Notes: a model not told the origin generated them from the letters alone. Positions 35,060-43,799 are shown, counted from the first letter of the stretch. The stretch: DNA of 64,000 nucleotides from 2-12-FULL-60-19 sp041483675 (GCA_041483675.1 JBGPGE010000001.1:1-64000), one strand, 5' to 3'. Program-made: numbers and translations.

Positions 35060-35457
35060 TAGAGCAACCCTTCCTTGCGGGCCTGGACCACCGCTCCCTG
35101 CCACCCTTCCAGCAGTGTTTCCAGCAGCGAGATCACGTCATCGAGCGGCTTCGAATCGTTGCCGAGATGGGCCTGCACGAGTTGATCGAGCATAAACCGG
35201 TATAGGTCCTCCAGCTTGCGGGGAAGATCGCTGTCGGCGTCGCGCTTCAAGCTGGTGAGAAACTCGCTGATAATCGCGTGCGCTTTGGCGATGTAGGCTC
35301 CCTTTGCCTCCAGGTCGCCTTCATTCAGCCGGCTTTTCGCCTTTTTTAAAAAGTCGATCGCGCCCTGATAGAGCATCAGCAGGACCGTTCCCCGGTCCGC
35401 CGTATAGTAGTGGTTGCGCTGGTAGACTTGGGCTTGGGATTGATAGGCCACGTTCAT
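35059..35457 (-). CDS. fliS: Flagellin export chaperone FliS (copy 2)
   Basis: 132 residues. NHYYTADRGTVLLMLYQGAIDFLKKAKSRLNEGDLEAKGAYIAKAHAIISEFLTSL and LEDLYRFMLDQLVQAHL form the FliS helix bundle. Follows fliD by 17 bases and overlaps the FliT-like gene (TAATG). Clearly a different sequence from copy 1, so an old duplication or separate acquisition. Confidence 0.94.
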   Translation of the reverse strand: MNVAYQSQAQVYQRNHYYTADRGTVLLMLYQGAIDFLKKAKSRLNEGDLEAKGAYIAKAHAIISEFLTSLKRDADSDLPRKLEDLYRFMLDQLVQAHLGNDSKPLDDVISLLETLLEGWQGAVVQARKEGLL

Positions 35458-35474
35458 AAAGTAGGGAACCTCCG

Positions 35475-36815
35475 CTAGGATATTCTCGGCAGGCTGAGAA
35501 GTTGCTGGCTCAGATAGGATCCTTGCGCCTTCATCTGGCTCACCAGCGACTCCAGAGAGGCAAAGCGTCGAACCATTCCATCCCTAAACAGTTCCAGAGC
35601 GGTCTCTTTCTTCGCGATCTGATCGCCGAGAGCGTCGATGTTCCCCTGAGCCCCGTCGATGCGGGCGGTGAGAATGCCGTCGCCCGCCGCCGTGAGATCG
35701 CTGATGCTGTTCAGCATTTTTTGCGCCACCCCGTTGGTGACGTCGACGAAGATCGCGCTCACCTGGGTCAGGTTGTTGGCGAGAGCGTTGGTGAGCTTGG
35801 TGTCATCCACCGTTAAGCTGTCGTCGGTTCCGGTCTTGATGCCGATCTCCGTGAGCGTCGATGGGCTGCCGGGCACCGCCGCGCCGAGGGCGGTGCGCAG
35901 AAAGTTTTTGACGGTTTGAACCGTGAAATCCGCGATCAACGGGCCTGCCGTCCGGCTCTCGCTGTTGTATTTGCTCTGCTCGTGGATGAACGACTGGACG
36001 TCGTTGTAGGCTTTGACGAAGTCGTTGATCTGCGTCTTGATAGCGCCGGTATCGTTGGCGATCGTTACCTGGACCTCGGCAGCCGACAGGCTCTTGAGGT
36101 CCAGCGTCACGCCCGTGATAACGTCGGAGACGACGTTGGTGGAGCGGGCGATAGCGATCCCGTCCACCGTAAGCGACGCATCCGTGGCGGCCTGCGTCAC
36201 CGTAAATCCGGGCAGCGGATCCGTCCCGGTCGTCAGGCCGCTCTCGTCGATGGTCACGGCATTGGCCGTCCCGGTGTTTTTACCGGTCACCACCAGACGG
36301 TAGTTCGTGGCATCGACCTGTACGATGGAGGCGATGACCGCGGCCCCAGAGCCGTTGATCGCGCTCTTGAGTCCGTCGAGCGTGTTGTTGGTTCCATCGA
36401 CCGTGATGTTGGTGACGGTCGTTCCCACCGTGATCGCCAGCGTCCCCTGCCGGACATTGCTCGTCGAAGAGCTGAAGTTGGCGGAGGCTTGCGTCGCGGC
36501 CCGCGCCAGCGTGCCGACGGTGACAGAGTGGCTGCCGGCCGCGGCATTGGAGCCGACGGTGGCGACGACGACGGCTTCGTTCGAGCTGCTCGCCTTCTTG
36601 ACGAGGAATCTCGAAGAGGTGGAAAGCTTTTCCGTCGCGGTTTTCACCGCGGCGAGCTTGCTGTTGAGGTCGTTGAAAAGGGAGAGCTTGCTTTCGAGCT
36701 CGCTCTGCTGATTTTGGAGCAGATCGATCGGCCGGTGCTCGACCCCGACGAGCGCATCGATCAGCTCGCTCGTGTTGATCCCGGTCGCCAGCCCGCTGAA
36801 TGTGATGAGAGGCAT
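35475..36815 (-). CDS. fliD: Flagellar filament cap protein FliD
   Basis: 446 residues. N-terminus ITFSGLATGINTSELIDALV is the FliD signature; the C-terminal part has the coiled FliD domain (DALGDQIAKKETALELFRDGMVRRFASLESLVSQMKAQGSYL). It caps the growing filament and folds flagellin subunits. The middle is Thr/Val-rich beta structure. Heads fliD-fliS-fliT, downstream of flagellin copy 2 and its terminator. Confidence 0.95.
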   Translation of the reverse strand: MPLITFSGLATGINTSELIDALVGVEHRPIDLLQNQQSELESKLSLFNDLNSKLAAVKTATEKLSTSSRFLVKKASSSNEAVVVATVGSNAAAGSHSVTVGTLARAATQASANFSSSTSNVRQGTLAITVGTTVTNITVDGTNNTLDGLKSAINGSGAAVIASIVQVDATNYRLVVTGKNTGTANAVTIDESGLTTGTDPLPGFTVTQAATDASLTVDGIAIARSTNVVSDVITGVTLDLKSLSAAEVQVTIANDTGAIKTQINDFVKAYNDVQSFIHEQSKYNSESRTAGPLIADFTVQTVKNFLRTALGAAVPGSPSTLTEIGIKTGTDDSLTVDDTKLTNALANNLTQVSAIFVDVTNGVAQKMLNSISDLTAAGDGILTARIDGAQGNIDALGDQIAKKETALELFRDGMVRRFASLESLVSQMKAQGSYLSQQLLSLPRIS

Positions 36816-36919
36816 TGTTACGACTTTCTTAGGAGTAAGCCGCGCTTCACGGCGCGAAACTTTGCGGAGGCAACGGGATGTTCGGTGACTTGAGCGTTCA
36901 TCGTTCTTTATTTAAGGAG

Positions 36920-36950
36920 AAGAGGAGGGGCCGGGTAGGCCCCTCCTCTT
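36920..36950 (-). terminator. Strong hairpin terminator after flagellin copy 2
   Basis: Minus strand AAGAGGAGGGGCC, loop TACCC, GGCCCCTCCTCTT: a perfect 13-bp stem 20 bases past the flagellin stop codon. It likely stabilises the flagellin mRNA and limits read-through into fliD. No long T-run follows. Confidence 0.75.
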
Positions 36951-36969
36951 GCCATCGCTGCTGAACCGA

Positions 36970-37836
36970 CTACGCTCGCAGCAGACTCAGCGCCAACTGC
37001 GGCAACTGATTGGCCTGGGAGAGCACGGCAGTGCCCGCCTGGACCAGGATCTGGTTGCGCACGAGCTCCGAGGTCTCCTTGGCCACGTCCGCATCCCGAA
37101 TGCGGGACTGCGCAGCCGTCAGGTTCTCGATCATGATGGTCTGGCTGCGCGTGCGCGATTCCAGAGCCACCTGCGCCGCTCCGAGTTGGGCGCGGCTGTT
37201 GTTCATGTTGTTGATCGCGGTGTCCAGGGTCGAGATCGCGATCTGGGCGTTGCTGGCGGTCGTCAGGGCCAATGCGGTAAGGTCCGCGTTGCTGCTGGTG
37301 AAGTTCGTCGCCAACAGAGCATACAGCGTCACCGCGAACTGGTCCGTCGAAGAGACGGTGTAGCCGATCGTCGAGATGCCGACCTGGAAGACGATCGTGT
37401 TACCGGCCTGAGCGGCGGTGCCGAGCAGGATGACGTTGTTGAACTTGGCGGAGTTCGCGATACCCGTCAACTCCGAGACCAGCCGGTCCGCCTCGGCCTG
37501 GATCGACAAGCGATCGGTCGAGGAGAAGGTGCCGTTGGCCGACTCGATGGACAGCTCGCGCAGCCGGATGAGAATGTTGCCGGTCTCGTTGTAGGCGCCT
37601 TCGGCGACCTGCACGAGGCTGATCGCGTCCATGGTGTTCCGCTCGGCCTGGCCGAAGGAGCGAATCTGGGCGCTCATCCTCTGGGAGATCGCCATGCCCG
37701 CGGCGTCGTCCGCGGCCCGGTTGATCCTCATGCCGGAAGCCAGGCGCTCCATCGACTTGCTCAGAAGGCTGGTGCTGTCGCTCAGATTTCTCTGGGCGGC
37801 CAGCGATGCGAGGTTCGTATTGACTACGATTGACAT
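36970..37836 (-). CDS. fliC: Flagellin, copy 2
   Basis: 288 residues, same short plan as copy 1: NTNLASLAAQRNL, ERLASGMRINRAADDAAGMAISQRM, short middle, and AAQSRIRDADVAKETSELVRNQIL. It has a textbook sigma-28 promoter (37942-37968), an AAGGAGG ribosome site and a strong terminator, so it is probably the main filament subunit. The two flagellins differ mostly in the middle and in the last residues. Confidence 0.96.
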   Translation of the reverse strand: MSIVVNTNLASLAAQRNLSDSTSLLSKSMERLASGMRINRAADDAAGMAISQRMSAQIRSFGQAERNTMDAISLVQVAEGAYNETGNILIRLRELSIESANGTFSSTDRLSIQAEADRLVSELTGIANSAKFNNVILLGTAAQAGNTIVFQVGISTIGYTVSSTDQFAVTLYALLATNFTSSNADLTALALTTASNAQIAISTLDTAINNMNNSRAQLGAAQVALESRTRSQTIMIENLTAAQSRIRDADVAKETSELVRNQILVQAGTAVLSQANQLPQLALSLLRA

Positions 37837-37941
37837 AAACTTTTCCTCCTTGAATTTTTTGTCTCAGGGCTTCCCTGCCCCGTTGGGAGAGCGACGCCGG
37901 AGATCAGCGCGCGCTTGATCTCTTCACCGCTCTGATTGTGT

Positions 37942-37968
37942 TTATCGCCGCAAGGGAAAGAAACTTTA
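37942..37968 (-). promoter_or_regulatory. Sigma-28 (FliA) promoter of flagellin copy 2
   Basis: Minus strand TAAA (37965-37968), 15-base spacer, GGCGATAA (37942-37949). Matches the TAAA-N15-GCCGATAA consensus with one mismatch. Confidence 0.88.
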
Positions 37969-38023
37969 GAGTCTCCTAACGGAAACCGTGGAAGCTTCGT
38001 ATATTTGGGCGAGGAGAGGGGTC

Positions 38024-38090
38024 GTCACTCCCGCGGAAGCGGGAGTCCAGGCGAAGAAGAGCCCTGGATTCCCGTTTTCACGGGAATGAC
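38024..38090. repeat. Paired-palindrome dispersed repeat, copy 3
   Basis: ACTCCCGC-GGAA-GCGGGAGT, spacer CCAGG...CCTGG, ATTCCCGT-TTTC-ACGGGAAT. Nearest to copy 1. Sits between the glycosyltransferase stop and the sigma-28 promoter of flagellin copy 2. Confidence 0.8.
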
Positions 38091-38121
38091 ATCGGAGAGG
38101 TAAGCCGCGCTTTGGGATGGC

Positions 38122-40242
38122 TCAGGGCTGCTCGCTTATTGAATCGGCAACTGCGGAAGAAACTTTAGTCTCTGCGAGGAGTTTTTCGTAAAGCCCGGTG
38201 ATCTGCTTATGATCCAGGCCGTCGTCCTGCCAGTATTGCTGGACGTCGGGCCAGAGGCTGCCGATCCACTTGACGTAGAACCGCAGCCGGTCCGACTCCT
38301 CGCGCTCCGGCTCGGCGCCCGGAGCGACCAGAACGCTCTCCGGCGTGTAAACGGTCTTCCATCCGGCGGCTTCGGCCTGCAAACAGAAGTCGATGTCGTG
38401 CAGGCCGGCGGTATAGCCTTCGTCGATACCGCCTAGGGCGAGAAAGAGCTCCCGGCACGCGAGCAGACAACCGCTGACCGCCCGCATCGCCCGCCGCTTG
38501 GCGGCGCCGGGTAGAGAGGCCGGAAGGAGTTGATAGAGAGACGAGGGGCTGAAGTTCATATCGAAAGCGATGCCGGCATGGTGGATCATCCCCTGAGGGT
38601 CGATGATCTTTCCGCCCACGATGCCGGTCGCCGGATCTCGTTCCATCTCCTCGACCAGGGCCTCCAGCCATCCGGGCTGCGGAATCAGACCGGGGGGCAG
38701 GATGCAAAGATAGCGCCCCCTGGCCTCCCTCGCGGCAAGATTCAAGAGCGTCGCGATCGACGTCGAAGAAGACGGGATCGAACGGACATCCCCCTGGACA
38801 AAGTCCTGAAGAGCCCGGCTCTCGTCGCCGGCCCCTGCCAAAAGACATTCGTAAGAGATGTCGGCAGACGTGTGCTGCGCGACCCCGATGAGGCTCTCCG
38901 CCACGCCTTCCATCGAGGTAAAGGGAATGACGATCGAGCAAAGGAATTCTTCGCCTCCCGGTTTCTTGGCTGACGGGACGTGCGACGAGTTGCGCCTGGC
39001 GGCCGGCGCCCGCTTGTTGACCTCCTCCCGCGTCTCGAGCATCTGTTGGATCAGGTCGAGCGTCCTCTCCATGTTTTCACCGCCAAGCGAATGGAGATTG
39101 CGAACCAGATATTGCTCTACCTTCTCTCTCCGCTCTTGCGAAACTCCCTTTTGCAGGATCGACTCCGCCACTTCCGGCAGGTCCGGCAAGTCGCCGGCCT
39201 GATCGGCGACGCCGAGCGAGGTAAACGAGTAATGTTGTCCCGGAACGCGGATCTCCACCAGCGGCTTGCCGAAGGCCAGTGCCTCCAGACCCGCGGTCGA
39301 ATTGCCGAACACCGCGCAAACGTCGCTGACCGCCAGGAGCCGGTAGGTGTCGTCCTGCTGGAGCGAACGAATGTTGCGAAAGCCGGCGAGCCTCTCGCCG
39401 ATCTGGTCGATGATCCGTTTGTTGTTGAAGGGATGCCACTTGAAGATCAGGGTCAGGTCCTTCCTGCGGCGGGCCCAATCGAGCAACGGTTTGGGAAACT
39501 CAAAGTCGCTGCCATAACCGAGACCGCCCATCAGGACGGTGACCACGCGCGTTTTGTGGTCGAGCTTCAGCCGCCGCCGGGTCTGTTTCATCGCCTCCGG
39601 CTCCGTCGCCTCGCGTATCGCCGCCGGCAGGTGGGTATTCCCCACCAGATAGATTTTATCCGCCGAGCTGCCCGAGCGGACCAGCACTTCGCGCGCGGAC
39701 TCTCCCCACGCGAAGCAGGCGGTCGAGTACTCCGTGTGATAGCGGTAGACTCCCGTGGGTCCCCAGTAGAGCCCTTCCTGAAGGGTGATGAAAGGAATTC
39801 GCAACTCGTTACAGAGATAGCCGAGCATCTTTCCCCAGCTGTTGAGCTCGTGCAGGGCCAGAACCAGATCGGGCTTCTCGACCTCGAACATCCGCCGCAG
39901 GAGATAGAAATTCTCGAGATGCATGCGCAGCGCTTTGTCCTGGATGGAAAGAGTGAAGTGGTGGAGGATGTCGTTCTCCAGGAATCTCTCCTTCCACTGA
40001 CCCCTCACTTCCCGGTAGGCCCGCTCGATCTCATCGGCGACCTCCGGTGTCAGATAAGAGAACGTATGATGGTAAGGCAAACCCTCATCCAGCATCGTGA
40101 TCTCGAACGGGCTTTCCGCCTGGGCCGTGGGATAGAGGACTTCCATGCCCCGGGCCGCCAGCGCGCGCGTGATCGGGAAGAGGAAACGGCCGTGATGCTT
40201 GAGCGCGATGAAGCAGAACGCCTTCTTGCCTTTAAGATCCAT
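38122..40242 (-). CDS. Two-domain glycosyltransferase (GT-B capsule-like + GT2-like), possible flagellin glycosyltransferase
   Basis: 706 residues. Residues about 1-390 look like a GT-B/capsule-polysaccharide or CDP-glycerol transferase fold: LVGNTHLPAAI, FKWHPFNNKRI, DVCAVFGNSTAGLEALAFGKPLVEI. After a linker, 420-690 is a GT2-like domain (CSIVIPFTSMEGVAESL, PGWLEALVEEMERDPATGIVGGKIIDPQG, GCLLACRELFLALGGIDEGY). At the place where GT2 enzymes carry an acidic DxD-like motif it reads LPPGLIP, so the second domain may not be catalytic. It overlaps the preceding gene by 11 bases and ends near the flagellin operons; the guess that it decorates flagellin rests on position. Confidence 0.7.
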   Translation of the reverse strand: MDLKGKKAFCFIALKHHGRFLFPITRALAARGMEVLYPTAQAESPFEITMLDEGLPYHHTFSYLTPEVADEIERAYREVRGQWKERFLENDILHHFTLSIQDKALRMHLENFYLLRRMFEVEKPDLVLALHELNSWGKMLGYLCNELRIPFITLQEGLYWGPTGVYRYHTEYSTACFAWGESAREVLVRSGSSADKIYLVGNTHLPAAIREATEPEAMKQTRRRLKLDHKTRVVTVLMGGLGYGSDFEFPKPLLDWARRRKDLTLIFKWHPFNNKRIIDQIGERLAGFRNIRSLQQDDTYRLLAVSDVCAVFGNSTAGLEALAFGKPLVEIRVPGQHYSFTSLGVADQAGDLPDLPEVAESILQKGVSQERREKVEQYLVRNLHSLGGENMERTLDLIQQMLETREEVNKRAPAARRNSSHVPSAKKPGGEEFLCSIVIPFTSMEGVAESLIGVAQHTSADISYECLLAGAGDESRALQDFVQGDVRSIPSSSTSIATLLNLAAREARGRYLCILPPGLIPQPGWLEALVEEMERDPATGIVGGKIIDPQGMIHHAGIAFDMNFSPSSLYQLLPASLPGAAKRRAMRAVSGCLLACRELFLALGGIDEGYTAGLHDIDFCLQAEAAGWKTVYTPESVLVAPGAEPEREESDRLRFYVKWIGSLWPDVQQYWQDDGLDHKQITGLYEKLLAETKVSSAVADSISEQP

Positions 40243-41449
40243 AATGAGCGGCCTCCGGTTTGGCATCGCGGGACGTCGTGAGGATGTGGCTGATAATTCC
40301 GTTCAGGCTTTTCCTGCGCAATAAGCGCCTCTCGATCCAGGATTCGATCATCGGGATGGCCCGCTCAGGCTCCGGTTCCATGACGAGGTGCTCCCCCACC
40401 CAGGCCTTCTGCCCGAACCGCTGGCTGATAATGGTGAGCTTGTCGTAAAAAGAAGATATCTCCGCGTAAACCGAACAGGCCGCCCCCCAGACGATATCGC
40501 CGTAGAGCAGCGTCCAGAGCCATCCCGGCTCCTCGTTGATGATGACGCAGGGAAGGTCCGCGAGTTCCTTTCGATAGACCTTCTCGACCATTTCTTTCTC
40601 CTTGAGACTGTGGCGCGCGACGTTCGGATCGACGTTCAACACCACGGCGACCGGATACTTGAGCAGCTTGAGGGCCTTGAGGATCTCCCGCGTCTCATAG
40701 ATGAAGGCGACATTGTGCGGAATAAAAATCACGGTGCTGCCGCCGAGCATGCGAATCTTCGCCTTGAGCGCCACTGCCTGCTGAAAATATTCATCGAGCA
40801 CGGAATCCTGCCGGCAAGAGAGCAGATAGACCTCTTCGGGCGGAAGAATGAAGCTCTGCCCGGGGGAGGCCAGCTCCTGGGACTCGACGAATGAACGCGA
40901 AAACTCGCTCTTGACCGCGTAGTAGTCGGCCAGAGACGCGGCGAAGGTCTGACGGTTGCCGAGCGGCGAAATTTCGACGCCGATCACGGTGGCCGCGGCT
41001 TTTTTTGCCTCCAGCGCCATGCCGCCGTAGAAATGAGACGAATCGGCGGTGGTGTTGTCGATGCCTATAAGAGGATAGACCAGGACATCCGGCCGGATCG
41101 GCAGCGGCGGTCTCTTGTGGAGGCTGAGACAACCCATGTAGTCGTCCATCGCGATGGTTTTCCACAGCGGGAGCCGGCTGCCGGGAAAGTCGATGTCCTG
41201 AATCAGGCGGATCATCAGATCGGTCATCGAAATCGCGTGCTCGGGCAGATGGCGCACGACCTCTTCTTCGAGATGAAAACTTTTTATCGGGCTATCCGAG
41301 AACGCAGCGCAAATCTCCTTGGAGTGGCTAGCCACGCTCACCTCCCACTGCCCGGTGGCGGCGGCCATGCTCACTAAATGGCGCAGTTTCCCGTACGTAT
41401 ATTTCCATTCCACTTCGCCGATGGCGAAAAGAACTTGCGGCTTTTTCAT
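40232..41449 (-). CDS. Unrecognised protein co-transcribed with glycosyltransferase
   Basis: 405 residues, soluble, not assigned. MKKPQVLFAIGEVEWKYTYGKLRHLVSMA resembles the first strand and helix of a GT-B glycosyltransferase; STVIFIPHNVAFIYETREILKALKLL and INEEPGWLWTLLYGDIVWGAACSVYAEI could be the nucleotide-sugar half. A sigma-54-like promoter stands upstream and the next gene overlaps by 11 bases. It probably works with the two-domain glycosyltransferase on a surface sugar. Confidence 0.6.
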   Translation of the reverse strand: MKKPQVLFAIGEVEWKYTYGKLRHLVSMAAATGQWEVSVASHSKEICAAFSDSPIKSFHLEEEVVRHLPEHAISMTDLMIRLIQDIDFPGSRLPLWKTIAMDDYMGCLSLHKRPPLPIRPDVLVYPLIGIDNTTADSSHFYGGMALEAKKAAATVIGVEISPLGNRQTFAASLADYYAVKSEFSRSFVESQELASPGQSFILPPEEVYLLSCRQDSVLDEYFQQAVALKAKIRMLGGSTVIFIPHNVAFIYETREILKALKLLKYPVAVVLNVDPNVARHSLKEKEMVEKVYRKELADLPCVIINEEPGWLWTLLYGDIVWGAACSVYAEISSFYDKLTIISQRFGQKAWVGEHLVMEPEPERAIPMIESWIERRLLRRKSLNGIISHILTTSRDAKPEAAHYGS

Positions 41450-41492
41450 CCGTTAAGGCCTCCTGCGGCAGAACTCGGCTTGAACCGGAAGA

Positions 41493-41508
41493 AGCAATTA
41501 ACATGCCC
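41493..41508 (-). promoter_or_regulatory. Sigma-54-like promoter before the glycosyltransferase operon
   Basis: Minus strand GGGCATGTTAATTGCT fits TGGCAC-N5-TTGCW with two mismatches and exact GG-GC spacing. Start of transcription would be near 41482, leaving a 33-base leader with an AGGAGG ribosome site before the ATG at 41449. A perfect CGGCAAAA/TTTTGCCG inverted repeat lies next to it at 41508-41531 and may be an operator. Confidence 0.62.
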
Positions 41509-41619
41509 GGCAAAAGGGGAAAATTTTGCCGCCTGAAAAACATTTTTTCGCAGTCTGAATCCTTACTTAAGACTCTCCGCGAGAAACCGATTAGAAGCTT
41601 GAAGCAAGGAGTATTTGCC

Positions 41620-42237
41620 ATGAAGTCGCAAACTACATATCGCGAGATCGAAGATTTCTCTCCCGCCGGATTCCCGCTCTGCGAGCCTCGCAGCCCGATG
41701 GCGGTGAATAAGGGCAGCGTCCTGGCCTATCTGGCAACGGTCCTGGCGACCATGGCCCAGGAGCTGGCGCGTTCCCCAAAGACAGATTCCACCTGTCTCC
41801 TCTGTTCCGACGCGATCCACTCGACCCAGGTGACGGCCGAGGATCAAGGAAATCCGGTCCACGCCATATGCCTTGAGATGAAACAGCGAAAAAACGCCCT
41901 TTTGCAGAAGGCCAAACAGCACGATCATGCCTGCGAGCTCTGCGGGCAAAAAGTGCCGCCCACCGGCATTTATCTCCACGAGGCCGGCTTGACGCTCTCC
42001 TACGCCTGCGCGGAGGGGAGACATGACGAGCCGAATCTCTTTTCTCTGCCGGTGACGACGGAGGAGAGCCGACGCGTCGGAATGTGGGAGGCCAGGCTGC
42101 GCGAGCGGCTGAAGCAAAAAGGATTCGTGCGTTGTTGTGAATGCGGCCGCCTGATCCACCAGGGAAAGGCCCGCCTCCTGGGGCCGGGATGGCACTATTG
42201 CGGCTGCCTGCCGGAGCTTTGGAGAACGGGACCCTAG
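41620..42237 (+). CDS. Unrecognised multi-zinc-ribbon protein
   Basis: 205 residues from the ATG at 41620 (AAGGAG site before it). Three CxxC knuckles spaced along the protein: CLLCSDAIH (with HAICLEM after), CELCGQKV (with YACAEGRHD after), and CCECGRLIHQ (with HYCGCLPELW after). This suggests two or three structural zinc sites. No known family recognised. It is one of few plus-strand genes in the island and is divergent from the sigma-54-driven glycosyltransferase operon. Confidence 0.65.
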   Translation: MKSQTTYREIEDFSPAGFPLCEPRSPMAVNKGSVLAYLATVLATMAQELARSPKTDSTCLLCSDAIHSTQVTAEDQGNPVHAICLEMKQRKNALLQKAKQHDHACELCGQKVPPTGIYLHEAGLTLSYACAEGRHDEPNLFSLPVTTEESRRVGMWEARLRERLKQKGFVRCCECGRLIHQGKARLLGPGWHYCGCLPELWRTGP

Positions 42238-42268
42238 CGGCATTCCGGGAAGATGAAGGGAAACCGCT

Positions 42269-42616
42269 GTGAACATCCCCGTCCTACTCCATGAGATCGC
42301 GCGATGGGCCGTTCCATTTTTGACCGTCCCCGCCGATGTCAAAAAGCGGGCGGACAGCGGTCTTCTGACACCCGCGGATTGCCGACTCATTGCCGGGCAA
42401 CTGAGCGACCTCGGACGATCTCTCGCCGGGAAAGACCACGCCAATGAGGCCGCGCGTTTGGGCGAGGAGACGGTGAAGCTCGTCCGCCTCGCGCAAGAGG
42501 ACGGCGAGCTGAGAGAGTGCCTGCAATCCCTCTATGAGATATCCGGCCAACAGCCCCGGCGCGCCTGCCTGCAATTCTTTTTCTCCCTCGCTTCATTTCG
42601 CCGCACACCCCACTGA
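42269..42616 (+). CDS. Small hypothetical protein
   Basis: 115 residues starting at GTG 42269, 31 bases after the zinc-ribbon gene. Mostly helical (ADSGLLTPADCRLIAGQLSDLGRSLAGKDHANEAARLGEETVKLVRLAQ), no membrane or signal. Not recognised. Likely co-transcribed with the gene upstream. Confidence 0.5.
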   Translation: MNIPVLLHEIARWAVPFLTVPADVKKRADSGLLTPADCRLIAGQLSDLGRSLAGKDHANEAARLGEETVKLVRLAQEDGELRECLQSLYEISGQQPRRACLQFFFSLASFRRTPH

Positions 42617-42672
42617 GGCCCGATCCTAACTCCCTAAGCGACTCCCCGGGGCGTAAGCTCGCGGCTTCCAAG

Positions 42673-42771
42673 TGAAAGCCGGTGCCCGGTCGGAGATCCC
42701 GCGCATCCGATACTGCCGGTGGAAATAAGTAGCTACCCATTGCGCGGGATCGGAGAGCGGGTGCCGGCTTT
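42673..42771. ncRNA. Long imperfect hairpin of unknown nature
   Basis: GAAAGCCGG (42673-42681) pairs with CCGGCTTTC (42763-42771), and GATCCCGCGCA (42694-42704) pairs with TGCGCGGGATC (42740-42750), with mismatched bases between and a 35-base loop. It lies between convergent genes, right next to the stop of the cytidylyltransferase. It could be a terminator, a structured RNA or another repeat; I recognise no known riboswitch. Confidence 0.45.
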
Positions 42772-42776
42772 CGTCG

Positions 42777-43577
42777 TCAAGAGCGATTCTCTAAGAACTT
42801 CCACGACATCACTTCCTGCTTGGCCGCGCCCCCGGCCTGGGGAAAGACGAAGCTGTCGGGCCGCGTCGTATTGCGCGCCGTCAGCTCCGGCCGGCTGTCC
42901 AGGAAACGAACAATGTCGTCGGCGTCGAAATCGGCCCGGACGGGATACAGCGCCTCATAGATCTCCCTGACCAGATCGAGATCCTCCTGGTAATCGACGC
43001 ACAGGCGGTAGCGCGGCCGATCAAGATTTTCCGGCGCGCGGAGGTTGAGCAGGCGGTAGCGCTGCGGGTTGCGATAGATAAAGGGCGAAACGTTGCCGCG
43101 GTCGTAGGGATCGCTCGTCAAACGCGACACTTCGCGCAGCAAGCCGGCCGAATAGAGCTGAACGTCGAAGCCGATGGGGAACGAAAGAACGTCGAGCACA
43201 TTGGTGAGATAATCGCAGCCGCCCGTGAGATACCGGGTAACCGCAGCATCGACGATGCCGGGGTCGATCAGCGGACAGTCACCGGTAATGTCGGCGACGA
43301 TATCGGCGTCGAGCGACTGCGCGGCGCCGATAAGGCGCCCCAGCACGTCGTCCAGAGAGCCGCGGTAGCAGGCGACGCCTTCAGTTCCCGCAATCTCTTC
43401 GAGAACGTCGTCCGGCGGTTCCGCGCTCGTCGCCAAACAGACGGCATCGACTTTTTGGCATCGCTTCAACCGCTCCAGCAGGCGCCGCGCCATCGGTTGT
43501 CCGAGAATCGGCTTTAAATGTTTCCCCGGCAGCCGGCTGGAGCTCATCCGGCTCCTGACCGTGGCCACAACTCGCAT
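42777..43577 (-). CDS. SpsF-type cytidylyltransferase (CMP-sugar synthetase family)
   Basis: 266 residues. N-terminus VATVRSRMSSSRLPGKHLKPILGQPMARRLLERL is the CTP-binding P-loop-like motif of the CTP_transf_3 family; DIVADITGDCPLIDPGIVDAAV holds the metal-binding Asp. The family activates nonulosonic and other acidic sugars with CMP or acts in spore-coat sugar synthesis. A second member is at 62089-62757. Downstream end abuts a long hairpin. Confidence 0.82.
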   Translation of the reverse strand: MRVVATVRSRMSSSRLPGKHLKPILGQPMARRLLERLKRCQKVDAVCLATSAEPPDDVLEEIAGTEGVACYRGSLDDVLGRLIGAAQSLDADIVADITGDCPLIDPGIVDAAVTRYLTGGCDYLTNVLDVLSFPIGFDVQLYSAGLLREVSRLTSDPYDRGNVSPFIYRNPQRYRLLNLRAPENLDRPRYRLCVDYQEDLDLVREIYEALYPVRADFDADDIVRFLDSRPELTARNTTRPDSFVFPQAGGAAKQEVMSWKFLENRS

Positions 43578-43626
43578 CGAAGCTATCCCTCTTTTTTTGG
43601 TTCTTCCGGGTTTCCTGTGGGGGAGT

Positions 43627-43718
43627 ATTCACCACAGAGGCACAGAGTTCGCAGAGTTCGGAGTATTACTTCATCAAAAACTCTTTACTCCGCGACCTCA
43701 GCGCCTCTGCGGTGCAAT
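43627..43718. repeat. Imperfect inverted CACAGAG/CTCTGCG repeat
   Basis: ATTCACCACAGAGGCACAGAG...GCAGAG on the left and CTCCGCGACCTCAGCGCCTCTGCGGTGCAAT on the right are imperfect inverted arms. It occupies the gap upstream of the cytidylyltransferase. I know similar paired CACAGAG elements from other bacterial genomes. Confidence 0.55.
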
Positions 43719-43799
43719 ATCCGAATCCTTCTTTACCGCGAACTGGAACAGCGTTGACCCGCTTACCCATACAGAAGTCTCAAGCCCCCCTTTTTTCGG

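Noticed and set aside
42673..42771. Cobalamin, glycine or c-di-GMP riboswitch
   Set aside because: Some short motifs looked similar, but the conserved core of none of these could be aligned, and the element lies at gene 3' ends on both strands.
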